DNA of 64,000 nucleotides, taken from NCBI RefSeq assembly GCF_025452195.1, contig NZ_CP104972.1, positions 372,001-436,000 on the forward strand, in the 5' to 3' direction. Shown in pieces: positions 44,229-52,363 of the stretch. Below the pieces are notes generated by a model. That model did not search any database. It was not told where the DNA came from and saw only the letters and a list, made by a program, of their open reading frames with translations. Origin of the DNA: Phyllobacterium zundukense. GTDB taxonomy: Bacteria > Pseudomonadota > Alphaproteobacteria > Rhizobiales > Rhizobiaceae. Within the stretch, counting starts at the first letter, position 1, and each line of letters opens with the position of its first letter. The position numbers and the translations under genes were made by a program.

Positions 44229-45258
44229 TGATGGCATCTTGTAGTTTTCTAATCTGTGCAAGTATTTCATCGAAAGCTGGCGGTTTTTCATCGAACATCA
44301 TCGGCGCCATGGCCCGATAATCGGCGCGCAGGTTCTTTATCCGCGCCTCGCTTGGCAGCAGTCGCAAAGTGCCCGGCCGTGCGGTGTCGTAGCTGGCCCA
44401 GCTCGACCGAAAGAAGGTGGTCTTGTGCTTCGCCACCGTTGCCAGAAGGTCGAAATCCTTGGCGGCAGCTTTGCCCTCGTCGGTATCGAGAAGCATGGCG
44501 AGGTCGTAATAGTGCCGCGAGAAATATTGCGGTGTCGCAGTTTCTACGGGACGATGCGCCTCGGCGTGCAAAGCAGTCGCCTTCTCCCAAAAGGTGCGCT
44601 GGGCCGACAGAACGGTCACCATGCTATCAGGGTCTTCAAAGAAGGCGGGATAGTCCTCCGCCGCGTAGGAGCGAATGCCCCTCTCCTCGGTGGGCCAGGG
44701 ATCGCCGCGCGCCCCGAGCTCCAGTTTCACCCGCGGCGTGATGTAGGCCATGCCTTCATACTCGGAAGCAGGCAGAACGGTCGGATAGTGGAAGTTCACC
44801 GTCTGCGCGTCGCCGGCGTCAATCTCCAGCGACCACTCACCTTTGGTCGGCTCGCCGAGTTGCTCGACGATCGCGGACCGTAGAGCCGGAAGCAGCTTCT
44901 CGGCAATATGCTGCTCGACATCGGTTACCAGGGCTTCGATAAGTTTTTCGGCCTTTTTCTTGCTGATGCCATCCCCCGCGGGATCGCGGTCGCCGGTGTA
45001 GCCGAGGTCCGCCCGATCGAAAGATAGATCGATATCTTCGGAAAAGCGGCGGATGGCGCCGAACGCCTTGGAGAGGGAGGTACCACCCTTGAACACCAGG
45101 GTGGCAGTGTCCTTATGCTCCAGGCCGAAAAGCCGCTTCAACGTCCAACAGACCCAGAAGTCTTTTTCGATGATCGTATTGGCGACGCCTCGGCCAGCGC
45201 CCGTCTCGCCAAAGAGAGCCGCCCGATCACCAGGCGGAAGAAGTGCGACCTTATCCAT
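44221..45258 (-). CDS. AbiEii/AbiGii-type nucleotidyltransferase toxin
   Basis: 345 residues. The polymerase-beta-like nucleotidyltransferase motif is clear: VFKGGTSLSKAFGAIRRFSE followed by DIDLSFDRADLG (GS/T...DxD). The toxin of AbiE-like systems transfers nucleotides to tRNA and stops growth, and is involved in phage abortive infection. The start ATG at 45258 overlaps the antitoxin stop by eight bases. The frame is open upstream to 45531 but that lies within the antitoxin gene. Length is typical. Confidence 0.9.
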   Translation of the reverse strand: MDKVALLPPGDRAALFGETGAGRGVANTIIEKDFWVCWTLKRLFGLEHKDTATLVFKGGTSLSKAFGAIRRFSEDIDLSFDRADLGYTGDRDPAGDGISKKKAEKLIEALVTDVEQHIAEKLLPALRSAIVEQLGEPTKGEWSLEIDAGDAQTVNFHYPTVLPASEYEGMAYITPRVKLELGARGDPWPTEERGIRSYAAEDYPAFFEDPDSMVTVLSAQRTFWEKATALHAEAHRPVETATPQYFSRHYYDLAMLLDTDEGKAAAKDFDLLATVAKHKTTFFRSSWASYDTARPGTLRLLPSEARIKNLRADYRAMAPMMFDEKPPAFDEILAQIRKLQDAINE

Positions 45259-45880
45259 CGATCCCACCCGATGCTGCGTTGGCAATCGAGACAAGCGTCG
45301 GCCGCATCCACGCGGGGGCCTGGATTGCATTGGATGCGAGCGTCTTCTTGTCGCTGGCCGACAGCCGACGCGACGCGATCTGCGCGACGTCCGCGGCACG
45401 TACCGCTCCGACGTGACGAAGGGCCTGAACGACGGTGCCGGCAGCACTGCCTGGAGCGATAAGATGCTTGGGCGAAGCGTGACGCAGATCGACGACACGC
45501 CTACCCAGTACGACACGACGGGAGGGACCATCGGTCAGATAGGTACTTTTCGCAGGGACCTGAGTTGAGAGGCCAAGGGCGTTCGCCGCGCGGGCGCCGG
45601 CGATCTGCACCAGAGATCCGGTTTCCCGCGCCAATGCTTGCGCAACGTCGTCAGGGGTTGGCGAAAGTGGGCCAAGTTGCGGATGAACCTTCGGAAAGTC
45701 GTACAGGCCTCGTGCCAGACGGCGGAGCTTGCCGGACTTGACCAGTCGGGACAACGCCTGGTCCACCGCTGCGCGTCCTGCGATATTCAGAAAATCGCTT
45801 GGCGTGAAAACACCGCCGCGCCCGCCACTGCGGGCGCGCTTCATAATTTGATCCTGTACTGACGTAGCTGCACTTTTCAT
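45251..45880 (-). CDS. AbiEi-type antitoxin / transcriptional repressor
   Basis: 209 residues. An N-terminal winged helix (GGVFTPSDFLNIAGRAAVDQ, ALSRLVKSGKLRRLARGLY) and a C-terminal antitoxin domain (DUF6088/AbiEi_4-like: GARAANALGLSTQVPAKSTY; HASPKHLIAPGSAAGTVVQA). AbiEi proteins repress their own operon by binding inverted repeats. Such a repeat lies right upstream (45882-45911). First gene of the toxin-antitoxin operon. Confidence 0.88.
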   Translation of the reverse strand: MKSAATSVQDQIMKRARSGGRGGVFTPSDFLNIAGRAAVDQALSRLVKSGKLRRLARGLYDFPKVHPQLGPLSPTPDDVAQALARETGSLVQIAGARAANALGLSTQVPAKSTYLTDGPSRRVVLGRRVVDLRHASPKHLIAPGSAAGTVVQALRHVGAVRAADVAQIASRRLSASDKKTLASNAIQAPAWMRPTLVSIANAASGGIDG

Positions 45881-45881
45881 A

Positions 45882-45916
45882 TGTCAGAAAATAGTGCATC
45901 TTTTTCTGACAATCAA
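45882..45916 (-). promoter_or_regulatory. Promoter and operator of the AbiE-like operon (likely leaderless)
   Basis: Minus strand: TTGATT (45916-45911), 17-base spacer, TATTTT (45893-45888), then 7 bases to the antitoxin ATG. That spacing puts the transcript start at or next to the ATG, so no Shine-Dalgarno is possible and none is seen. A perfect 10-bp inverted repeat, TGTCAGAAAA / TTTTCTGACA (45882-45891 and 45902-45911), overlaps the -10 box and is a likely binding site for the AbiEi-type protein. Confidence 0.7.
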
Positions 45917-46745
45917 GCTCCGTATTCAACACCTTCAGCGGAACGGAGTCCCCGGCCACACCGACTTTCGGAAACATAAGACATTGGTGAATAACAATCC
46001 CCCACGTTGGAGCCAACTCAGGAAGATCCGCGCACTCAACTGCTTCGGATCTTTTCTACCTCATTCCGTGTGTTTGCATCCGCGATACGATTTATACGAT
46101 CCAGTCAGCTTCCAGTGGCTCTCGCCCTCTGAACCGAAAACTGGCTAGTATCCCGGCCCCGCTATCTGTTTTTTTTCGTTTCGGCTCTCTTGTTCGTTCT
46201 ATGGAGAGAACACTGATAGCCATTGACACGCTGGCCTTCGTAATCAGAACAAAAAGAGAGCATGGTTCGAAGTCGTCAAACCCCGGAGATGCCGCGGTAG
46301 CCGGTGTACGCATTCAAACTTGGCTAACATGCTAGGCATGATGTCAACCGGATTTGACCAAGGGTTCCTGGATGTGGCTCTATCAGTATTTCCGACAGAT
46401 CATCCGGGCAGCGGTATTTCAGCAGATCGGCGACGAACGCCATCCGTGGTATGAAGCTTCTGTCTCAAGACACCCGGAGTTCGCTCCCCGCGCCAGTTGC
46501 CATGTTCGCACTATTGGCGGCGCTGGCGTTTTGCTCGAGCGAGGACGCACCACCCGGTCTCGTCGCTCCTGACGAGGCAGTTGATCTCAAATGACGACGG
46601 GCTGCGGCAGGTCGGATTCCACCGACCAACTTGTGCGGGAATGTGGCTCTTCGTTTCCAGAATAATTTTCGGGAACGCTTTCTACTCTCACGCATCTAAC
46701 GGTCGTCAATAAAACAATGCCTTTCAGCACGGCAAGGAGGATATC
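45917..46745. other. Intergenic with one weak small ORF
   Basis: About 830 bases. The best frame is 46451-46594 on the plus strand, 47 residues with a hydrophobic stretch (VAMFALLAALAFCSSEDAPP) that could be a lipoprotein signal; it overlaps by ATGA another short frame. No ribosome site. The rest shows nothing. Confidence 0.4.
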
Positions 46746-47330
46746 ATGTATGCGCAAACAAAGGCCATCGAGCCGGTCGTGGTACAGGGTGTTTCGATTT
46801 CCCTCACACGAAGAAACCTGGTCGCAGGGCTGGCGCTGATCGCCGGCGCGGCGACCGCACTAGTAGCCGCCGACAATGCGGACGCGGAGACCAAGCAGTC
46901 CGTGACTGAGAAAAGTCTTTACGAACGGCTAGGAGGGGTCTTTGCCATTGCGGCGGTGGTTGACCACTTCAGCGAAGCGGTCGTAAAGAATCCCATCGTC
47001 GGCAAGAAATCCAAGAATCCGCAGTTGCGAAAATGGCACACCAAGAACTTGGAACGGCTGCCCGGTCTTAAATTCATGCGTACGCTATGGGTCTGCGACA
47101 TTTCGGGTGGCCCCTTCAAGTTCTCGGCCACCAAGCCCGGCACGACACCGCTCGGCCTTGAGGAGGCGCATCGGGACCTCCGGATCTCCTCCTCAGAATT
47201 CGATGAGGTCGCAGCGGAGCTCGGAAGGACCTTGGACTTCTTCAAGATACCCAAGCGCGAGAAGGCCGAAGTCCTGGCAGCCTTCGCCGCCCACAAGAAT
47301 GAAGTCACCGCCGGCTATAAGCGCAGCTGA
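46746..47330 (+). CDS. Exported group I truncated hemoglobin-like protein
   Basis: 194 residues. Residues 16-45 (SISLTRRNLVAGLALIAGAA) look like a twin-arginine signal; the globin part begins SLYERLGGVFAIAAVVDHFS and has the proximal His region GLEEAHRDLRISSSEFDEVA, then VAAELGRTLDFFKIPKREKA. Group I truncated globins bind O2 or NO by heme; most are cytoplasmic, so the signal is unusual. GGAGG lies 9 bases before the ATG. Single gene. Confidence 0.85.
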   Translation: MYAQTKAIEPVVVQGVSISLTRRNLVAGLALIAGAATALVAADNADAETKQSVTEKSLYERLGGVFAIAAVVDHFSEAVVKNPIVGKKSKNPQLRKWHTKNLERLPGLKFMRTLWVCDISGGPFKFSATKPGTTPLGLEEAHRDLRISSSEFDEVAAELGRTLDFFKIPKREKAEVLAAFAAHKNEVTAGYKRS

Positions 47331-47332
47331 AG

Positions 47333-47351
47333 GCTCTTGGTTTGCAAGAGC
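47333..47351 (+). terminator. Hairpin after the globin gene
   Basis: GCTCTTG, loop GTTTG, CAAGAGC, directly after the stop. Perfect 7-bp stem but no T run, so a weak terminator at most. Confidence 0.4.
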
Positions 47352-47389
47352 ACGATCCGGCGTCAGTTGTAACCCGGAGCTTTGCCGTA

Positions 47390-47679
47390 GGCACATTTTG
47401 TTGGCTCGAAATCGCGGATGGAATCACCGTCGATGGTCTCCCGATCATGTTGACGACCGGACCGGATTCGGCAGCGATCCATGACCTTGATGCGTACTAC
47501 GAGGCATGTGTCATCGGGGGTTACGGGGCATTTTTAGGAAGGTGTCAGACGTCAGTCAATTTGCCGAGGCAATTCGTAACAAGCTCGTTATCGAGATCGC
47601 GGGGTTCAAGCTAAGCGAAGTTCAGGAGCGCCGACTGGCCGCCGCATTCGTGCAATACACGCACCCTACAATTGCCTAG
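47390..47679 (+). pseudogene. DUF1194 (VWA-like) protein C-terminal remnant
   Basis: First frame: EIADGITVDGLPIMLTTG, then AAIHDLDAYYEACVIGGYGA and FLG. Continuing in the next frame: VSDVSQFAEAIRNKLVIEIA and GFKLSEVQERRLAAAFVQ to a stop at 47679. This is the end of a DUF1194 protein (INGLPI....DLDxYYxxCVIGGPGAF....FAEAIRxKLxxEIAG). The 5' part is missing and the frame is broken at about 47540. Confidence 0.7.
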
Positions 47680-47866
47680 TCGGCGAAGAGTCTCAGGAGC
47701 GCGCCATTGGAAAGTGATTGCCGCTAAGCTGCTCGATTGTCAGCCGATAGGAACTGCAACAAACACCAAGACTCGAAGTCGCGAGTTCTCTAAACTGGCG
47801 CTTTGAAGCTAGTCTGGGAACCTTTCTGCAGAAATTGCATCTAACCTGTCGGTGAGGAGATTGGTG

Positions 47867-48553
47867 ATGCCCGCAATTTCGATAAATAAAAATACCGTAT
47901 CCGATCACTCAGGCGATCTCGATCTCGTGCGGCGTGCCCTGACCCGCGACGCTAATGCGTTTCGTACGATCATGCAAACACATAACCTCCGACTTTACCG
48001 GATTGCCCGTGGCGTCGTGCGCAATGACGGTGAAGCTGAGGATGTCGTCCAGGAGGCCTACTTAAACGCGTTTGCTCATCTGGATACATTCCGCGGCGAT
48101 GCCTCACTCGCTACGTGGCTTTCCCGCATCGTGATCAATGAAGCGCGTGGGCGCTTGCGCAGGCAGCGACGGGCATCTGTCGTTGCGGCGACGTTTGCGC
48201 GGGACGCTCAAATTATTCAGTTTCCGTTGAGCAAAAACGACAATCCGGAGCAGGCGATGGCGCAACGACAGATACTGCAGCTCATTGAGCGGGCCATCGA
48301 CAAATTGCCCAATCTGTACCGGGTCGTCTTCGTCGTTCGGGTGATTGAGGGTCTGAGTATCGAGGAGACAGCTAATCTGCTTGCTATCCGGCCCGAAACT
48401 GTGAAGACGCGGCTTCACCGTGCTAGGCACCTCGTGCGTCAACAATTGAACGCGCAGATCGGTCCGGTACTGCTTGATGCGTTCCCGTTTGCCGGTCGGC
48501 GTTGCGAGCGACTGGCCGCTACAGTCATGGAGCGGATCGGCTTTCCAGAATAG
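47867..48553 (+). CDS. ECF-type RNA polymerase sigma factor
   Basis: 228 residues. Region 2: AFRTIMQTHNLRLYRIARGV, then GEAEDVVQEAYLNAFAHLDT and ASLATWLSRIVINEARGRLR. Region 4: LIERAIDKLPNLYRVVFVVR and IEETANLLAIRPETVKTRLH. It directs RNA polymerase to stress or envelope genes. No anti-sigma gene is adjacent. The start at 47867 follows GAGGAG; an ATG-like start five codons earlier is rejected. Confidence 0.93.
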   Translation: MPAISINKNTVSDHSGDLDLVRRALTRDANAFRTIMQTHNLRLYRIARGVVRNDGEAEDVVQEAYLNAFAHLDTFRGDASLATWLSRIVINEARGRLRRQRRASVVAATFARDAQIIQFPLSKNDNPEQAMAQRQILQLIERAIDKLPNLYRVVFVVRVIEGLSIEETANLLAIRPETVKTRLHRARHLVRQQLNAQIGPVLLDAFPFAGRRCERLAATVMERIGFPE

Positions 48554-48649
48554 CTTGTTGCTTATCTGTTCACCCGACGTGCAGTGATGATCCATGCACG
48601 CGAGTCAGATAGCACACCGTCCGCGGACATGTGCGTTTCAACCAAATCG

Positions 48650-48850
48650 CGTAACCCCTGTACCCGCCTCTGTGGCAGCCTTGAGTGTGGCATCCTTCAG
48701 CATGGTACTCACCTTGTTGGGTGAACCTAGAGGACGGCCCTTGCCCCTATTTCCCGTATTCTCGCCTATTTTATTCCCGTCAGAGTCCTTTATAGGAGAC
48801 GTGCCTGCGGGACCAGGAAACGGATTTATCCGGCAACCTGTCCACGTATA
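48650..48850 (-). pseudogene. Remnant of a DUF5681-like phage-related protein
   Basis: The minus strand gives NTGNRGKGRPLGSPNKVSTM and LKDATLKAATEAGTGVTRFG before a stop. The GRPxGSPNK block followed by LKDAxLxAAxxAG opens small phage-associated proteins; the rest is missing and no start codon is obvious. Low certainty. Confidence 0.3.
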
Positions 48851-48880
48851 ATTGGTGTAACAATTCCTAGAGTGCGGTTA

Positions 48881-49693
48881 TCAGTTACCGGGCAGCAGTT
48901 TAGGATCAACCAGTAAGATTTTGTCGCCGGGCTTCATGCCAAAAACCAACTCAAATTTCTCCGGTCCCAGTAGTATTGCTGCTTGGTTGATCAAATGCTG
49001 ATTTCGCATGTTAAGGGTATCCGCATCAGGCGGTTGAAAACCCGGAAGCGGTTGAGCAGCAAAGCTTTGAACTTCCGCTTTCAATGACAAAAGCTTGTTG
49101 AGCAGTTCGGGTTCATCAGAGAGAATCTCCCGCGCATGTTCTTCAAAATCGTCGGGCAACCCGGTCATTTTCTGTGCTCCGCCAGTTGCTCTGGGAGGTG
49201 ACACTCCCACACTAGAGCAACTTCTAATCTTAGCTGCCCACGCAGCTTGCTGAAGCCCGTATGTGCCGTAGACGAAGGTGCTGGCCAAATAGCCACGAGC
49301 TTTGCTTACTGTGAATGGGCGGATGGATGATTTAGTTGCATACAAAACTTGATTGGCTAATTGATGGCAAACACCATCGACGCCATAGGTGAATATTGTC
49401 CCGCGCGCTGCAGCGTTCACTCGGGAATCTGCGTTTGGTTTAACCAGGCATTTCGCTAAGGAAAGGCTGCCACGCTTGCTTCCTAACGCGCCGGATGAAT
49501 TTCCCGGCGTCTGGCCTTTGGCGTGGTATCCTCCCCAACAGAACCAATAGAACTTCCGAGCCGCCGCAACCGCCTTCGCGTCCTTGTATGAAAACTGCTG
49601 GTTATCGAAAGTGGTCACCCAAGTATGGTCTACCGGCGAACCGCTGGTGAACGCCGGAACAGCCCAGGCGTAGAACGTCACTGAATTTGCCAT
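48881..49693 (-). CDS. Unrecognised protein with Cys-His motif
   Basis: 270 residues, no signal peptide. N-terminal part: FYAWAVPAFTSGSPVDHTWV, FYWFCWGGYHAKGQTPGNSS. Centre: RGTIFTYGVDGVCHQLANQV, with invariant-looking Cys and His followed by Asn. Then RPFTVSKARGYLASTFVYGT and a C-terminal helical part (FEEHAREILSDEPELLNKLL; LINQAAILLGPEKFELVFG). The DHTW and GVCHQLAN motifs suggest a papain-like or amidase fold, but this is inference. The start follows GGAGGGG (minus). It stands alone. Confidence 0.6.
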   Translation of the reverse strand: MANSVTFYAWAVPAFTSGSPVDHTWVTTFDNQQFSYKDAKAVAAARKFYWFCWGGYHAKGQTPGNSSGALGSKRGSLSLAKCLVKPNADSRVNAAARGTIFTYGVDGVCHQLANQVLYATKSSIRPFTVSKARGYLASTFVYGTYGLQQAAWAAKIRSCSSVGVSPPRATGGAQKMTGLPDDFEEHAREILSDEPELLNKLLSLKAEVQSFAAQPLPGFQPPDADTLNMRNQHLINQAAILLGPEKFELVFGMKPGDKILLVDPKLLPGN

Positions 49694-50011
49694 TTCCCCT
49701 CCATCACGCCGAGCACGTGTCGGCAGCAAAATGCGCCCGGAGATGAGATTGGGCAAGTCAAGTGGATCACATGGGGCCGCAGTGCCAACCATTTCGAAAC
49801 GCAGGACGCGCAATTTTACTGCAATGTCCTGGATGGTAAGAGCCGGTGCCGCCCGTATTGTTTCGCTGACGGGCGAAGTGCGTCCAGTGCCTGATTTGCA
49901 GGTAGCACGACCGGATCGCGTATTTCCTTCGCCAGCCCCCAGAAAAAGCTTAGCCCAAGGGCGCGGCGGAATAAGCCTGCGTGCTCAATATGGCGTAGCA
50001 CTGAGGCCAAG
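49694..50011. other. Intergenic, no gene seen
   Basis: 318 bases. The end near 49694 should contain the minus-strand promoter. Nothing else recognised. Confidence 0.45.
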
Positions 50012-50212
50012 GTGCTTCGATCCGCACGCAAACTTGTGCCTGCTTACGATCCGATGCAGTTCGATACCCCGGAAGACGTCTCTCGAATGGCGCGCCATCG
50101 CGCGGTAAAATGCGCGGGCGTCTGGCCTGGGTTGGCGATGCAACCCGAAATGGGAGGCTACGGGCCGTCGACGATCCTGTTTCAATCCGGCGACGGACTG
50201 GAACTGGAGTAG
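50012..50212 (+). CDS. Small hypothetical protein with YDPxQFDTPE motif
   Basis: 66 residues from a GTG: PAYDPMQFDTPEDVSRMARH, RAVKCAGVWPGLAMQPEMGG and YGPSTILFQSGDGLELE. The pattern resembles a short rhizobial protein family of unknown function. A second, broken copy is at 43322. No clear ribosome site; it may itself be damaged. The next gene starts 3 bases after its stop, which suggests coupling. Confidence 0.4.
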   Translation: MLRSARKLVPAYDPMQFDTPEDVSRMARHRAVKCAGVWPGLAMQPEMGGYGPSTILFQSGDGLELE

Positions 50213-50215
50213 CCA

Positions 50216-50560
50216 TTGAGCAATCAAACGGACGCTCGTATTGTTACGACCCCTCAATCGCGCTTCCTGCTGGCCGTTGAAGGTGTGCGTCAGACAAGTC
50301 TTGCGGTCGCCAACCCTGCCGGGATCAAAGTTATTCCCAACGCCCAGCACAAGGTCGACGTGTCGACGCTGGCTGCAATGATTACAGAGCTTGAAAGCGT
50401 CGTTCCGGGTGCAGCAGAGACCTTGGGAGATTTCCGGAATATCCGCATACAACGCAAGAGCGTGTCGCCTGCCCCACCAATCTCACCGGAACCGGGAGCC
50501 AAGGCGGTAGATATTCTCAAACAGCTTATTGACCGTGCCCGAATTCTAACAAAGGTTTGA
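50216..50560 (+). CDS. Hypothetical protein, 114 residues
   Basis: Starts at a TTG preceded by TGGAG seven bases upstream, 3 bases after the previous ORF. The product has RFLLAVEGVRQTSLAVANPA, a hydrophobic core HKVDVSTLAAMITELESVVP and a Pro-rich linker before KAVDILKQLIDRARIL. No family recognised; composition is coding-like. Confidence 0.45.
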   Translation: MSNQTDARIVTTPQSRFLLAVEGVRQTSLAVANPAGIKVIPNAQHKVDVSTLAAMITELESVVPGAAETLGDFRNIRIQRKSVSPAPPISPEPGAKAVDILKQLIDRARILTKV

Positions 50561-50589
50561 AACGCCTGAGAAGCCCGCCTGCCCTTCCC

Positions 50590-50663
50590 ACATGGAAAAA
50601 GCTCCAGCTGGGCTGGAGTGGCATTGCGGCGAGCACAAAGCGGACGCTGGCGACTGAAGCGTT
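50590..50663 (+). pseudogene. Broken copy of the 50935 ORF
   Basis: HMEKAPAGLEWHCGEHKADAGD, in two pieces HMEKAPAG and LEWHCGEHKADAGD, equals the ends of the 50935-51123 product (HMEKAPVG ... LEWYCSEHKGDAGD) with 24 or so middle residues deleted, including its other two Cys. Confidence 0.7.
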
Positions 50664-50749
50664 ACCAGTTCTGCGCCTTCATCTCCCAAATCCGAGGAAC
50701 CGTTGGTCCCATAATGCGTTGGACTGCCTAGAATCCAGGGAGCGACAAA

Positions 50750-50938
50750 ATGGCCAAAGACAAGCCGACCATAGAGGCACTTCGCGTGGAACTGTCGAAT
50801 TTGCGAGATGACCTGGCCGTGATCGCAAGCAGCCAGATATTTTTCATGCAATCGGCAACAGTAAATGAGGAAGCGGTCAATGCCATTAAACATAGGATCG
50901 CCGAAATAAAAGCAATTCTTGAGTGCAGTGACAAATGA
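50750..50938 (+). CDS. Small helical protein, 62 residues
   Basis: Residues MAKDKPTIEALRVELSNL, RDDLAVIASSQIFFMQSATV and NEEAVNAIKHRIAEIKAIL: almost all helical, with heptad-like spacing. Starts after AGGGAG (50737-50742). The stop overlaps the start of the next ORF (ATGA, 50935-50938). Function unknown. Confidence 0.55.
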   Translation: MAKDKPTIEALRVELSNLRDDLAVIASSQIFFMQSATVNEEAVNAIKHRIAEIKAILECSDK

Positions 50939-51123
50939 GCGACGAACCAATGCGGCTTCCCACCCAGATTTCCTACCCTGCCCATATGGAGAAAGCGCCA
51001 GTCGGGTTGTTTGAGCATTACTGCATGCACCCTGGATGCAACTCATGGGGATCGTTTGGCTTCGGCAAGCGCGACGGGCTGGAGTGGTATTGCAGCGAAC
51101 ATAAAGGTGATGCTGGCGACTGA
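50935..51123 (+). CDS. Small Cys/His protein, possible zinc binder
   Basis: 62 residues. LFEHYCMHPGCNSWGSFGFG and RDGLEWYCSEHKGDAGD give a C-x4-C ... C-x2-H arrangement that could bind zinc, as in other short rhizobial or phage proteins. Translationally coupled to the previous ORF. A broken copy lies at 50590. Function unknown. Confidence 0.55.
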   Translation: MSDEPMRLPTQISYPAHMEKAPVGLFEHYCMHPGCNSWGSFGFGKRDGLEWYCSEHKGDAGD

Positions 51124-51205
51124 CGTGAGGACGATATGGCAAAGGGTGGCGGGAGGTTGCATTACTATTTAAGAATGAAGTACCGAAGGAGAGACGGTGG
51201 CACAC

Positions 51206-51234
51206 CGAAGGGACGGCCCGAGCGGGTCCCTTCG
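51206..51234 (+). terminator. Hairpin upstream of the Hint gene
   Basis: CGAAGGGAC, 11-base loop, GTCCCTTCG, then CTTTAG. Perfect 9-bp stem 83 bases after the Cys/His ORF; a plausible terminator of that small operon. Confidence 0.55.
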
Positions 51235-51441
51235 CTTTAGTTGGGCTGCCGACTCTGCCGAGGTTGAGCCCCCCGCACCCCCGAAAGCAGTAGCCTTCGC
51301 CCGCCATACGTCTTTTGCGGTAATATGTACGACCATTTGAGCATTCCGTAAGCACAAATCCTGAGAGCTGTTGAGGTGACAGCTGATGTAAGATGATGAG
51401 TCAGTATCTTGGGAGGGTACGCTAACCACAGGGAGGGAACC

Positions 51442-52266
51442 ATGTCTTCAACTCCACAATGTCATCTTCCGCCCAGCCGGGCCAGACGTCACTTCCTTGG
51501 CGTCATCGCCGCCATGAGCGCTCGCGTTGCGGCAATAGGCCCCGCGGCAGCTATGATTTCGGCTTTGCCAGCTCAAGCCAAGCCGAAGGAAAAACACGGT
51601 AATGGTCGAAAGGGAGGCGGCCACAACTGTTTCCTCCGTGGCACATCTATCAGCACCCCCAAGGGCGACACACGCATCGAAGATCTCAAGATCGGGGATT
51701 TTGTTGAAACCGTGCGCGGCAAAGCCGTTGCCATCAAGTGGATTGGTCGCCGGGCCTACAAGAAGGCCGGCGCATTTTGGAATGACAGCGTGATGCCAAT
51801 TCGCATTTCATCCCACGCCCTCGATGACAAAATACCTTACAGGGATCTTTATCTCTCGCCCGACCACGCTCTGTTAATCGATGGGGTTCTCATCCGGGTA
51901 AAGGAGCTTGTCAATGGGGTCTCGATTACACCGGCGGTCCCTGCAGAGTGGGAGAGGATAGAATATCTTCAGATCGTGCTCGACACCCATGAAGTGATTT
52001 TGGCCGAGGGGGCTCCTGCCGAGTCCTTCCTTCTCAGGGGCACAAATCATGAGAACTTCTCGAATTTTGCTGAATATGAGCACCTCTATCCTGGCCATTC
52101 ACGTCTTGCCATGACCCCTTTCGCGCCGATTGTGGGTTACGAAGGCGGACGAGAGCACCTGAAGGCTCTCCTCAACCTTAGCATCTCGCGCTTTGTTCAA
52201 GTGCGCGACCCGGTGCAGGAGGCTTACGAGAGGATTGCAGCACGCGCCGCGCAGCCTGTCAGCTGA
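51442..52266 (+). CDS. Hint-domain (hedgehog/intein-type) exported protein
   Basis: 274 residues. RARRHFLGVIAAMSARVAAI is a twin-arginine-like signal; the Hint domain starts at NCFLRGTSISTPKGDTRIED, with the Cys at its N-terminus, then LKIGDFVETVRGKAVAIKWI and SPDHALLIDGVLIRVKELV with the conserved His. This Hint_2 type is typical of large secreted alphaproteobacterial proteins; here it stands nearly alone after a short leader, with no adhesin or protease part. Self-cleavage is possible but unproven. The start follows GGGAGG. Confidence 0.85.
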   Translation: MSSTPQCHLPPSRARRHFLGVIAAMSARVAAIGPAAAMISALPAQAKPKEKHGNGRKGGGHNCFLRGTSISTPKGDTRIEDLKIGDFVETVRGKAVAIKWIGRRAYKKAGAFWNDSVMPIRISSHALDDKIPYRDLYLSPDHALLIDGVLIRVKELVNGVSITPAVPAEWERIEYLQIVLDTHEVILAEGAPAESFLLRGTNHENFSNFAEYEHLYPGHSRLAMTPFAPIVGYEGGREHLKALLNLSISRFVQVRDPVQEAYERIAARAAQPVS

Positions 52267-52321
52267 TCTGATTGGCGACTGTAACGATTTGATCGGGTTT
52301 GAAAGGTCTTCGAAACACTGC

Positions 52322-52347
52322 AAGGGGGTGGCGCGAGCTACCCCCTT
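52322..52347. terminator. Bidirectional terminator between convergent genes
   Basis: AAGGGGGT, 10 bases, ACCCCCTT, with further pairing inside (GGC/GCT). It lies between the Hint gene and the DUF1236 gene, which end towards each other. Confidence 0.65.
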
Positions 52348-52363
52348 ACATGCGTCTTACCTG

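Noticed and set aside
45053..45568. Plus-strand ORF over the toxin-antitoxin junction
   Set aside because: Shadow of the AbiEi/AbiEii genes, which have full motifs and coupled starts.
49985..50452. Minus-strand ORF sharing similarity with 43175-43549 minus
   Set aside because: The similarity comes from the duplicated plus-strand YDPxQFDTPE segment; the plus frame is more protein-like.
50546..51355. 269-codon minus-strand ORF
   Set aside because: It covers two coupled small plus-strand ORFs with ribosome sites; its composition is not protein-like.
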